Assembly: GCA_965214205.1 (NCBI GenBank)
Contig: OZ243941.1
Coordinates: 1,116,001 to 1,180,000, forward strand
DNA length: 64,000 nucleotides
DNA from: G963663315 sp965214205
GTDB taxonomy: Bacteria > Pseudomonadota > Gammaproteobacteria > Arenicellales > Poriferihabitantaceae
Direction of reading: 5' to 3'
Made by a program: the position numbers and the translations under genes. Shown piece by piece: positions 1 to 7,322 of the stretch (its first letter is position 1; the number at the start of each line of letters is the position of its first letter). The notes under the pieces are model-generated. The model searched no databases, was not told the origin of the DNA, and saw only the letters and a list, made by a program, of their open reading frames with translations.

Positions 1-1
1 C

Positions 2-694
2 AAATCATCCTTTGACAAGGCGAATCGAACTGCGGCTACTTCCCCACGCGGGCCGGGCCGGGACGAGGGGCTTGAAATCCTGAAAAAAGTACGCCAGGAG
101 CTGGATATTCCGGTACTGACCGATGTGCACAGTGTCGAGGATGTGGAACAGGCGGCCGCCAGTGTGGATGTGATCCAGACTCCGGCTTTCCTTTGCCGGC
201 AAACCGACCTGATTCAGGCAGCCGCGCGGTCAGGCCGGCCGGTGAATATCAAAAAAGGACAGTTTCTGTCTCCTCACGAGATGCAGCATGTGGTCAACAA
301 GGCAAAAACGGCCAGGCCGGGCGCGCAGATCCTGGTTTGTGAGCGCGGGTCGAGTTTCGGTTATCACAATCTGGTGGTTGATATGCGAAGCCTGGAAATC
401 ATGAAAGGCATGCAGTGTCCGGTGGTATTTGACGCCACCCATTCGGTGCAGCTACCGGGGGCGGGTGAAGGCAGGTCCGGTGGCCAGAGGGAGTTTGTGC
501 CGGTTCTATCCAAAGCGGCTATGGCGGTCGGCATTCATGGCCTGTTCATGGAAACCCATCCGAGTCCGGACCGGGCATTCAGCGATGGCCCGAATGCCTG
601 GCCGCTCGACAAAATGCGATCCCTGTTGCTTAAACTGATCGAAATCGACCGGGTCGCAAAGGAGCAGGCCGCGGATAACGCCGAATCAGGATAA
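2..694 (+). CDS. kdsA: 3-deoxy-D-manno-octulosonate 8-phosphate synthase (KdsA), 5' partial
   Basis: Cytoplasmic enzyme that condenses phosphoenolpyruvate with arabinose 5-phosphate to give KDO-8-phosphate, the first committed step of LPS inner-core KDO synthesis. The frame is already open at base 2, and about 230 residues are present against a usual 280, so roughly the first 50 are outside the window. Seen: the KxSFDKANR loop right at the edge, ADVIQ-like text (VDVIQTPAFL) followed by RQTDL, the NIKKGQF motif, the RGSSFGYHNLVVDM block, FDATHSVQ, and ETHPSPDRAFSDGPNAWPL near the C terminus. It is followed 43 bp downstream by eno, the usual kdsA-eno order of gammaproteobacteria. An ATG at 125 is internal and not the start. 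Confidence 0.95.
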   Translation, partial: KSSFDKANRTAATSPRGPGRDEGLEILKKVRQELDIPVLTDVHSVEDVEQAAASVDVIQTPAFLCRQTDLIQAAARSGRPVNIKKGQFLSPHEMQHVVNKAKTARPGAQILVCERGSSFGYHNLVVDMRSLEIMKGMQCPVVFDATHSVQLPGAGEGRSGGQREFVPVLSKAAMAVGIHGLFMETHPSPDRAFSDGPNAWPLDKMRSLLLKLIEIDRVAKEQAADNAESG

Positions 695-737
695 TCAGCA
701 GAATAATCGACAGGACAATTAAACCGGACCACAAACC

Positions 738-2060
738 ATGCCGCGAACAGATACGAATACAAACATCCGGAATATTCACGCTCGGGAAATCCTGGATTCC
801 AGAGGAAACCCCACTATCGCCGTTGAGGTTACCCTTGAAGACCAGACTGTTGGCTGCGCCGCGGTTCCTTCCGGCGCTTCCACAGGGTCTCTTGAAGCGC
901 TGGAGTTGCGCGATAACGACCGGCAGCGTTATCTCGGCAAGGGGGTATTGAAGGCGGTCGATAACGTCAATTCGTCTCTCGGCCCTGCCCTGTGTGGACA
1001 CGATGCCCTGGATCAGCAGGGGATTGACCGCCGGATGATTGAACTCGACGGTACCGCAAACAAGGAAAACATGGGCGCCAACGCACTGTTGGGTGTTTCA
1101 TTGGCCGCCGCTCACGCCGCCGCCAACGCGCAGGGCATTCCCCTGTTTGAACATCTGGGCACAATTTACCGGAATCAGAATTTCCTTCTGCCCGTGCCGC
1201 AAATGAACATTATCAACGGCGGCGCCCATGCCGACAATGTAATTGATTTTCAGGAGTTTATGATTCTGCCGGTCGGCTTTGACCAATACTCGGAAGCGCT
1301 GCGTTGCGGGGTCGAGATATTCCATTGCCTTAAATCGGTATTGCTGGCGAATCGGTTGAGTACCGGGGTTGGGGATGAAGGCGGATTTGCCCCGCAATGC
1401 AACTCCAATGAGGAAGCGGTCAGCCTGATCATGCAGGCCATTGAAAAGGCCGGATACCGTCCCGGCGAACAGGTGATGATCGGGCTGGATGCAGCCAGTT
1501 CGGAATTTTATAGAGACGGTAAATATCATCTGGCGGCCGAAGGACTGGCATTGGATGCGCTGCAATTCGCCGACTATCTGCAAGACTGGGTGGGCAAATA
1601 CCCGGTGATCAGTATCGAGGACGGAATGCAGGAGCGCGACTGGGCGGGATGGAAGGAATTGACGGACCGGCTTGGCGATTGTGTGCAATTAACCGGGGAT
1701 GACCTGTTTGTGACCAATACCGAACTACTGCAAAAGGGCATTGATCAGGGTATTGGCAATTCCATTTTAATCAAGCTCAACCAGATCGGCACCCTGACTG
1801 AAACACTGGACGCGATTGCGCTGGCGCAGCAGGCCGACTACAGCGCCACGATTTCCCACCGCTCCGGTGAAACCGGGGATTCCACCATTGCCGACCTGGC
1901 CGTGGCTACATCGGCCGGGCAGATCAAAACCGGTTCCCTGTGTCGTTCGGAAAGGGTGGCAAAGTACAACAGACTCTTGAAAATAGAGGAGATTCTGGGT
2001 GACAATGCGCGCTATGCGGGAATTGACGCATTTTCCAACCTTCAACGCCGCCAGAGATGA
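738..2060 (+). CDS. eno: Enolase (phosphopyruvate hydratase)
   Basis: Glycolytic enzyme converting 2-phosphoglycerate to phosphoenolpyruvate; in many proteobacteria it is also a component of the RNA degradosome. The 440 residues match the usual 425-435 with slight extra length. Seen: N-terminal AREILDSRGNPTIAVEV, SGASTG loop, GVGDEGGFAP, metal ligands in SIEDGM and LTGDDLFVTN, the catalytic lysine at about residue 346 in IKLNQIGTLTET, and SHRSGET followed by TIADLAV. The usual acidic residue after RSGET is Gly here, a conservative-site variation away from the metal. The start ATG has only a weak ribosome-binding site. It sits between kdsA and ftsB, as is typical, and probably shares their transcript. 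Confidence 0.97.
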   Translation: MPRTDTNTNIRNIHAREILDSRGNPTIAVEVTLEDQTVGCAAVPSGASTGSLEALELRDNDRQRYLGKGVLKAVDNVNSSLGPALCGHDALDQQGIDRRMIELDGTANKENMGANALLGVSLAAAHAAANAQGIPLFEHLGTIYRNQNFLLPVPQMNIINGGAHADNVIDFQEFMILPVGFDQYSEALRCGVEIFHCLKSVLLANRLSTGVGDEGGFAPQCNSNEEAVSLIMQAIEKAGYRPGEQVMIGLDAASSEFYRDGKYHLAAEGLALDALQFADYLQDWVGKYPVISIEDGMQERDWAGWKELTDRLGDCVQLTGDDLFVTNTELLQKGIDQGIGNSILIKLNQIGTLTETLDAIALAQQADYSATISHRSGETGDSTIADLAVATSAGQIKTGSLCRSERVAKYNRLLKIEEILGDNARYAGIDAFSNLQRRQR

Positions 2061-2087
2061 TCGCTGCAAAACGCCAGGCACCCTGAT

Positions 2088-2369
2088 TTGAAACCGCTTA
2101 ATATCCTTTTGCTGACACTGTTTGCCGGAACCCAGTACGCGCTGTGGTTCGGCGACAAGAATGTATTTGACCTGTACCGGCTCAAGGAAGCAGTCCGCCA
2201 GACTGCACAGACAATCGAAACACAGTCACAGGAAAACCGGCGATTCAGCGCCGAAGTCAATGCCCTGAAAACGGAAGGGGAAAGCGTGGAGACCATTGCC
2301 CGGTCCGAACTCGGCCTGATCCGGCAGGGTGAGGACTTCTACCAGATCATCGACTGGACGAAACCTTGA
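2088..2369 (+). CDS. ftsB: Cell division protein FtsB
   Basis: Small bitopic inner-membrane protein of the divisome that forms the FtsQ-FtsL-FtsB complex and helps activate septal peptidoglycan synthesis. The 93 residues show the expected plan: a hydrophobic N-terminal segment (about residues 5-20), a G-D-K-N stretch resembling the family's G(K/D)NG turn, a heptad-rich coiled coil (about 29-66) and the terminal AR.ELG.I..GE.FY motif (about 69-83). The start is TTG; no ATG is available in frame. It lies 27 bp after eno, the normal position. ispD, which commonly follows ftsB, is not here. Confidence 0.92.
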   Translation: MKPLNILLLTLFAGTQYALWFGDKNVFDLYRLKEAVRQTAQTIETQSQENRRFSAEVNALKTEGESVETIARSELGLIRQGEDFYQIIDWTKP

Positions 2370-2390
2370 CTTGAAGGTTCCCTGTCGGTC

Positions 2391-3542
2391 ATGACCCTTC
2401 ACTTTACTGAACAGGAATTCAGTCAGCGGCAAAGCGTGGCGCGCCGGGCCCTTGTCGCCGAAGGGCTGGATGGATTACTGGTTTTCCGCCAGGAGAGTAT
2501 GTACTACCTGACCGGCTATGACACCTCGGGCTATTCGATGTTTCAGGGGATGTACATGGATGCGGACGGGAAACTGTTTCTACTGACCCGGTCCGCTGAC
2601 CGTATTCAGTCCAGGCTGACCTCGGTGATAGACGATATTCGAATCTGGGAGGATGGCGACGGCGTGAATCCCGGCAATATTCTGCGGGAGGTGATGCGTG
2701 AATACGGCGCCCAGGGACGGAAAATCGGGATTGAATATCATGCTTACGGCCTGACCGGCCAACGTTCCAGAATGATTGACAGAGCCTTGAGCGGTTTCTG
2801 TGTGACCACGGACGCCTCCGACCTGGTCCGGAAAATCAGACTGGTCAAAAGCGAATCGGAACTGGCGTACGTCAGAAAAGCCGGGGAAATTTCCGATCTG
2901 GCCTGGCAGGTTGCAAACCGGAAAACGGTCCCCGGAGCGTTCCTTGGGGATGTGTACGGAGAAATGATGCAGGCGATCCTGTCCGCCGACGGCGACCCGA
3001 GCGCCAGTCGCTGGATTATGGGGGCCGGGTCAGACGCCATGATGATTCGCTACCATACCGGCAAGAATCATGTTGCCGGGAATGACCAAGTGCAGCATGA
3101 ATTTGCTGGCGCTTACCGGCACTATCACGCGGCGGCGATGAGTGTGATCGTCACCGGCAAGCCGACCCCCGCGCAATCCGGTATGTTTGACGCCTGCCGC
3201 GATACCCTGCTGGCGTGTGAAGATACGCTCAGGCCGGGTAATACGGTCGGCGCGATTTATCAGGCCCATGTCGATGGATTTGTGAAGGCGGGCTACGGTC
3301 ACGCGGCCCTGAAAGCCTGCGGTTATTCTCTGGGCATATCCTATCCACCAACCTGGATGGACTGGCCGATGATCTGGCGCGACAACCCGGAGGTCATTGA
3401 ACCTGGCATGGTGTTCTTCATCCACATGATATTACTGGATGACACAACCGGATTAACCATGAGTCTCGGAGAAACCAGCATCATCACCCCAACCGGCCCC
3501 GAACGGGTCAATCACGCGCCAATGGAACTGGTTGTGAATTGA
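2391..3542 (+). CDS. Creatinase/M24-like hydrolase (Xaa-Pro peptidase or ectoine hydrolase relative)
   Basis: The 383-residue protein has the two-domain creatinase plan: an N-terminal domain (FTEQEFSQRQ, GLDGLLVFRQESMYYLTGYDTSGYS) and a C-terminal pita-bread domain from about residue 160 (IRLVKSESELAYVRKAGEISD). In metal-dependent M24 peptidases two aspartates sit eleven residues apart in a D-x-G...D pattern. Here that stretch reads HEFAGAYRHYHAAAM, with Glu and Ala at the two positions, so the dinuclear metal site appears lost, as in creatinase. A histidine-containing segment (IRYHTGKNH) and a C-terminal GETSIITPTGPERVN block remain. Substrate is unknown; creatine-, ectoine- or proline-derivative hydrolysis are all possible. 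It follows ftsB by 21 bp and is probably cotranscribed. Confidence 0.72.
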   Translation: MTLHFTEQEFSQRQSVARRALVAEGLDGLLVFRQESMYYLTGYDTSGYSMFQGMYMDADGKLFLLTRSADRIQSRLTSVIDDIRIWEDGDGVNPGNILREVMREYGAQGRKIGIEYHAYGLTGQRSRMIDRALSGFCVTTDASDLVRKIRLVKSESELAYVRKAGEISDLAWQVANRKTVPGAFLGDVYGEMMQAILSADGDPSASRWIMGAGSDAMMIRYHTGKNHVAGNDQVQHEFAGAYRHYHAAAMSVIVTGKPTPAQSGMFDACRDTLLACEDTLRPGNTVGAIYQAHVDGFVKAGYGHAALKACGYSLGISYPPTWMDWPMIWRDNPEVIEPGMVFFIHMILLDDTTGLTMSLGETSIITPTGPERVNHAPMELVVN

Positions 3543-3610
3543 ACTGTGGGGTTTATCCACGGACGTAAAATCCATTTGGACATGTAATGGAGAAACTGGC
3601 GCCAGAGGCA

Positions 3611-3655
3611 ACTATTCGGAAATTCCGAATAGTTCGGTTGGAGGGGAAACGGCAG
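3611..3655. repeat. Palindromic intergenic repeat, copy 1
   Basis: An 11-bp perfect inverted repeat (3611-3621 and 3623-3633, one-base centre) is followed by a 22-bp block at 3634-3655 that recurs exactly at 5302-5323. The palindrome of copy 2 differs from this one by paired, compensatory substitutions. The two copies are in the same orientation and bracket the trypsin-like lipoprotein gene. The rest of 3543-3808 shows no gene. Confidence 0.8.
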
Positions 3656-3808
3656 GTTACACGCTCTGAGAGTCTGTGGCCATTCCCTGGGCCGACAATA
3701 GCGGGTAGTCACAGGGGCCTACGATTACAAATTATATGTCAGTCGGATTCCAGTTTCCATGGAAAATCCTTGATCATGGAGGCGGTTCTGGGCGACCGGT
3801 CCATTGAG

Positions 3809-5131
3809 TTAGTAGGATGATTCTAACTGCAATCCAAGATAGCTAATAGCATCACTTATTGGCACAAATAAGTTTAATCCTACTTGTGAACCAGCAGGCG
3901 CGTAACCTGCAGTAGAAATTCCAATTACTGACCCGTTGGCATTGATAAGTGGGCCACCGCTATTGCCTGGACTAACTGCAACATCCGCTTGTATCCATTT
4001 GTAGCCTTCGAAAATTCTTGACGCGCTTATAATTCCACTTGTAACGCTGCCAGCCAGGTTTTCCATAAGCGGTGATCCAACCGCATAAACAGTCTCACCC
4101 GTTTTTAGCGAATCAGTCTGTATATGCAAAGTTGGCAACCTGACCCCCTTTACTTGTATTAATGCTACATCCCTTCCTTTGTCAGCTAGCTTGACCTCAG
4201 CTTGTACTTCTACTTGCCCAGAGGTGACCAATGTAACCAAACTCGCATTCCCGACTACATGTGCATTGGTTATTACCAGCTCACCGTCTCCAATTGCAAA
4301 TCCTGAGCCGTGACCGGAGGCTGTTCTAATCGTAACAACAGATTTTGTTGAGTTATCTAAAGCCTGTTGAAGTGATTGATACTTTATGTACTCATTGCTA
4401 ATTGGCTTTCTTGAATCAGATTGTGGCGCAGATGCAAGCTCCTTGTTTCGCTTCGAAATTTCTATGAAGTCCCTGGAGGCAAGCAAATTGTTGATCGCTA
4501 ATGCAAATGAGTCATTAAGTAATTGAAATCCTGTATCCGCTACGGCTAAGTCATACTTTGCAGAACCCTCTGTAGAGACTTCACCAATAATCTCTCTTCT
4601 CGCAGGATTATATAATTGCCAATCTACCGCAATTTTCATAGAACCTTTTGCAGTTTCCCAATCACCAAACCCTGCATTCAGATAACAAAGATTAGTTTCT
4701 ACTGCGCTGATTTTTGCTGCAATCAACAGCTCTGCTTCAGACACGTCATATCCGGTAAATAAATCTTCAGTTGACCCAACTACAGGCCAGCCGTTCTGCT
4801 CTAATTCTTCCCTGAATATGTCTACCAGTTCTTCGCTGGATAAATTTACCTTACCGCCTGTCTTCCAGTGAACTTTACTTTGGTTTATACAAAACAGACC
4901 TGCTTGAACAATCCCTATCTCAGTGCCGCGCCGAATTTTTGCTACGACTTTTGTGATTGCAACCGGCTTAATGCTGGCTTTGTCCACAATAATAGGCGTT
5001 TTTTCTTCTACCTGTTCAATCGGGACTGTGCCACAAGCAGTTAGCGCTAAAGTGCAAATTATCAATAGCCATGTTGCGAAATTCTTGCCCTTCTGGTGAG
5101 ATATTGAATGAGACAGAAAGTGGAATGCCAT
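3809..5131 (-). CDS. Predicted lipoprotein with C-terminal trypsin-like serine protease domain
   Basis: I place the start at the ATG complementary to 5129-5131, which has an AGAGG ribosome-binding site and opens directly into a lipoprotein signal (hydrophobic run ending LALTAC, Cys at about residue 31); the frame could extend upstream to 5224. Residues 35-235 form an unrecognised domain. From about 260 the protein is a DegP/trypsin-like (S1C) protease: His in VITNAHVVG, Asp in KGRDVALIQV, Ser in SPGNSGGPL. There is no PDZ domain; the protein ends soon after the protease fold. It is predicted to act in the periplasm, tethered to a membrane. The gene is clearly more AT-rich than its neighbours and is bracketed by direct repeats at 3611-3655 and 5281-5323, which suggests an acquired cassette. 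Confidence 0.8.
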   Translation of the reverse strand: MAFHFLSHSISHQKGKNFATWLLIICTLALTACGTVPIEQVEEKTPIIVDKASIKPVAITKVVAKIRRGTEIGIVQAGLFCINQSKVHWKTGGKVNLSSEELVDIFREELEQNGWPVVGSTEDLFTGYDVSEAELLIAAKISAVETNLCYLNAGFGDWETAKGSMKIAVDWQLYNPARREIIGEVSTEGSAKYDLAVADTGFQLLNDSFALAINNLLASRDFIEISKRNKELASAPQSDSRKPISNEYIKYQSLQQALDNSTKSVVTIRTASGHGSGFAIGDGELVITNAHVVGNASLVTLVTSGQVEVQAEVKLADKGRDVALIQVKGVRLPTLHIQTDSLKTGETVYAVGSPLMENLAGSVTSGIISASRIFEGYKWIQADVAVSPGNSGGPLINANGSVIGISTAGYAPAGSQVGLNLFVPISDAISYLGLQLESSY

Positions 5132-5280
5132 GTTAGCGGGCCTCTCAGCCTGATCATTATTAGAATAAGTTACCCAACGGTATAGCAAATAGAGGTGTAC
5201 GGATGGGCCCACCCCCTTTGGCACTGGATATGGTTATGAATCAAGGATTGTACAGGCGATTGTAGATTCAGGCAAAAAAA

Positions 5281-5323
5281 TATCCGGAAATTCCGGATAG
5301 CTCGGTTGGAGGGGAAACGGCAG
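5281..5323. repeat. Palindromic intergenic repeat, copy 2
   Basis: A 9-bp perfect inverted repeat (5281-5289 and 5291-5299, one-base centre) is followed by the 22-bp block shared exactly with copy 1 (5302-5323 here, 3634-3655 there). Within the palindrome a T-to-C change in the left arm is matched by an A-to-G change in the right arm, so the dyad is preserved. Confidence 0.8.
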
Positions 5324-5404
5324 ATCACGCGTAATTATTGATCATTATAATAATGAAAAATTGCAATGAGAGACTCGCCCTGTAGCAGTAACATCAATGC
5401 CCTG

Positions 5405-5467
5405 TCTATTTCTGCATGGTGTGTTTTTCAGAGAGAACTTGACAAAAAATTAAAGGTTTGCAGAAAG
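5405..5467. repeat. 63-bp direct repeat, unit A
   Basis: This 63-bp AT-rich unit matches 5503-5565 at 55 of 63 positions without gaps, with a 98-bp period. Each unit contains a TTGACA hexamer and ends in TTGCAGAAAG. No reading frame is conserved through it. It lies in the long gap between the lipoprotein gene and the XRE-PIN cassette. Confidence 0.75.
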
Positions 5468-5502
5468 GCTTGATCTATATATTGATGAAAATCAATCAGT
5501 TA

Positions 5503-5565
5503 TCTATTTCTGCATAACGTTTTTTGCAGAGAGAATTTGACAAAAAAGTAAAGGGTTGCAGAAAG
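5503..5565. repeat. 63-bp direct repeat, unit B
   Basis: Second copy of the 63-bp unit at 5405-5467. Its last 10 bases overlap the start of the exact 27-bp repeat (5556-5582) that recurs at the 3' end of the PIN gene, so the 63-bp units and the cassette boundary belong to one family of repeated sequence. Confidence 0.75.
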
Positions 5566-5582
5566 ATTAAAAAGAGAATGAA
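5556..5582. repeat. 27-bp direct repeat, left boundary of XRE-PIN cassette
   Basis: This 27-bp sequence is identical to 7297-7323, where it encodes the last codons and stop of the PIN gene. The pair brackets the XRE-ImmA/IrrE and PIN genes, consistent with a site-specific insertion boundary or the remnant of an earlier tandem cassette. Confidence 0.8.
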
Positions 5583-5618
5583 GAAACTAAAAATGCAGTG
5601 CTGGCCGCAAACGCCCTA

Positions 5619-5647
5619 TTGCTAGCAAATACAGAATCGCATATAAT
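5619..5647 (+). promoter_or_regulatory. Predicted sigma-70 promoter of the XRE-PIN operon
   Basis: A perfect TATAAT at 5642-5647 lies 17 bp after TTGCTA (5619-5624). The -10 box is inside the left arm of the inverted repeat at 5639-5680, so a protein bound there would block polymerase. Confidence 0.65.
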
Positions 5648-5680
5648 TATTGCAAATTGCTAAATGCAATAATTATATGC
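5639..5680. promoter_or_regulatory. 16-bp perfect inverted repeat, likely autoregulatory operator
   Basis: Arms 5639-5654 and 5665-5680 are exact reverse complements separated by 10 bp. The repeat covers the predicted -10 box and start of transcription, and ends right at the ribosome-binding site GGAG (5681-5684) of the GTG start at 5691. The best candidate ligand is the XRE protein encoded immediately downstream. Confidence 0.75.
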
Positions 5681-5690
5681 GGAGATTGGG

Positions 5691-6797
5691 GTGACGACAC
5701 AGTTGATTGGTAAGCGGCTCAAGGCGCTGCGTGAGAAACGCGGGCTTACTCAGGAGAAGTTGGCGGAGATATTCGGATTCAAGGACCGGCAGACCGTTTC
5801 GGCCATCGAGACTGGGGCCAGACAAGTGACCGCAGAGGAACTGGTGCTCGCGGTGGAGAAACTTGGCGCTCCGCTCGAGTATTTCACCGATCCTTTCCTG
5901 CTCGCCGGTGAAGGCCGTTTTTCCTGGCGCCAGACCGGTGTCGGTACACAACAGCTTGAGGCTTATGAACAAAAGGCGGGGCGCTGGGTCGCCGCATTCA
6001 GGGCCCTGGCGCCACTGGTCGGGCGCGAAGCGCCGTTTATGCGGCGGACCCTCAACCTTCACAGGCATTCCAGTTACGAGGATGCCATGTTGGCCGGGGA
6101 GCGGTTCGTTGCCGAGTTTGGTCTGGGTGATGTGCCAGCGACGCGCTTGCTGGATGTCATGGAGCGGAAACTGGGTATTCTGGTTCTCATGGTAGAGGCT
6201 GACCGGGGTATCTCGGGTGCGGCATGTCGGTTGCCGGAGATGGATTCCGTGTTGATCACTCGTCATGAAGTCGCTGGTCGTCGCCATTTTGACCTTGCCC
6301 ATGAACTGTTTCATGTTCTTACCTGGGAAGCGATGCCGCCCGAGCATTCGGAGGAGGCGATGGTGGTCAGCGGCAACCGTGTTGAGCAACTCGCTAATAA
6401 TTTTGCGGCAGCTGTATTGATGCCAGCCGATACTTTGATGCGGCTTGATGATTGGTCGGGGCAGTCCGAAGATGTGTTGATCCGACGGTTGAATGAAACG
6501 GCGGACAAGTTACAGGTGACGGCTTCGGCGCTAAAATGGCGACTGGTAGCACTCGGTTTACTTACACCGGCGACAGCACGCGCACTTCCTGACGAGGCAT
6601 TGCGTAATAATGGACGAGAGGTTGTGGAAGATACTCCACCTGCGTTGTTTTCCAGACCGTTCGCGGAGGTTATCAGGCTTGCCATCGGGAGCGGTCATGT
6701 CTCAGTGCGCCGTGCCTCGGCATTGCTCGGTCTGACTGTCGAGGATCTGGCGGATGTGTTCGCAGCGCATGGCGTTGAGCACCTGACCTGTCTATGA
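5691..6797 (+). CDS. XRE-family regulator with ImmA/IrrE metallopeptidase domain (probable antitoxin)
   Basis: The 368-residue protein combines an N-terminal helix-turn-helix (about residues 6-60: LKALREKRGLTQEKLAEIFG, QTVSAIETGARQVTAEEL) with an ImmA/IrrE-type zinc metallopeptidase domain whose HEXXH motif appears as HELFH at about residue 205, in DLAHELFHVL. This is the COG2856 architecture, known both as phage/ICE regulators cleaving their repressor and as predicted antitoxin partners. The GTG start has GGAG seven bases upstream, directly after a large operator dyad. The PIN gene starts 6 bp downstream, so the two form an operon. I infer autoregulation and a toxin-antitoxin or defence role; whether the protease is active cannot be seen. 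Confidence 0.85.
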   Translation: MTTQLIGKRLKALREKRGLTQEKLAEIFGFKDRQTVSAIETGARQVTAEELVLAVEKLGAPLEYFTDPFLLAGEGRFSWRQTGVGTQQLEAYEQKAGRWVAAFRALAPLVGREAPFMRRTLNLHRHSSYEDAMLAGERFVAEFGLGDVPATRLLDVMERKLGILVLMVEADRGISGAACRLPEMDSVLITRHEVAGRRHFDLAHELFHVLTWEAMPPEHSEEAMVVSGNRVEQLANNFAAAVLMPADTLMRLDDWSGQSEDVLIRRLNETADKLQVTASALKWRLVALGLLTPATARALPDEALRNNGREVVEDTPPALFSRPFAEVIRLAIGSGHVSVRRASALLGLTVEDLADVFAAHGVEHLTCL

Positions 6798-6803
6798 GTC
6801 GAT

Positions 6804-7322
6804 ATGGTCAGGCATCGCGGTACTGTGTTGGTAGATACAAATGTTATCCTGGAAGCTCACCGGACGAAAACCTGGCGAGCGCTAACTGGTGGTTACCGGG
6901 TGGAAACCGTAGAGGAATGTGTAATCGAAACACAGACAGGATTCCAGCTTCGCCGGGAAGAGTTGCAGATTTACGGTGGTGAATTGCGGGACAGGTTATC
7001 GACGGTTCATACTGTCGAAGGTCTGGACCGTGCTAAGTTGGCGATCAAGGCTGGTAATATCGCGCTGGACGAAGGCGAAGCTGCGCTTTTGGCGCACGCA
7101 TTGAGCCGGACTGATGACTGGGTCCTGTGCGGCCCGGACAAGGCCAGCCTTCGTTGTGGCATGAGGCTGGGGTTTCGCGAGAGGCTCGTGTCGATGCAAG
7201 AACTTCTTGATGCAGCAGGAGTGAATCGTCCAAGTGTCTCTCTACGTAAGGCGTATACCAAAACCTGGCATCAGAAAACGCTTGGAGAATTGGTTTTTGC
7301 AGAAAGATTAAAAAGAGAATGA
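6804..7322 (+). CDS. PIN-domain protein (probable ribonuclease toxin)
   Basis: PIN domains are Mg2+-dependent RNases with three or four acidic residues in the active site. Candidates here are Asp in VLVDTNVILEA (about residue 11), Glu in VEECVIETQTG (about 38-43), Glu in DEGEAALLAHAL (about 91) and Asp in CGPDKASLRC (about 112). At 172 residues it is longer than VapC (about 130), with a basic C-terminal tail (KAYTKTWHQKTLGELVFAERLKRE region). It begins 6 bp after the XRE-ImmA/IrrE gene and is the likely toxin of the pair. The final codons fall in the 27-bp direct repeat that also occurs at 5556-5582. Confidence 0.75.
   Translation: MVRHRGTVLVDTNVILEAHRTKTWRALTGGYRVETVEECVIETQTGFQLRREELQIYGGELRDRLSTVHTVEGLDRAKLAIKAGNIALDEGEAALLAHALSRTDDWVLCGPDKASLRCGMRLGFRERLVSMQELLDAAGVNRPSVSLRKAYTKTWHQKTLGELVFAERLKRE

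Larger units (their letters stand above)
5132..5690. other. Long gene-free stretch holding repeats and the XRE-PIN control region
   Basis: No credible gene is seen in this AT-rich gap. It holds the 5' region of the lipoprotein gene, palindromic repeat copy 2 (5281-5323), the two 63-bp repeats, the left 27-bp repeat and the promoter/operator of the XRE-PIN operon. A transcript from the TTGACA-bearing 63-bp units cannot be excluded, but no fitting -10 boxes are visible. Confidence 0.6.

Noticed and set aside
1098..1688. Long open frame on the minus strand opposite enolase
   Set aside because: It is a shadow of eno, with no ribosome-binding site and no recognisable motifs.
5439..5542. TTGACA hexamers in the two 63-bp repeats as promoters
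   Set aside because: No suitable -10 box lies 16-18 bp downstream of either.
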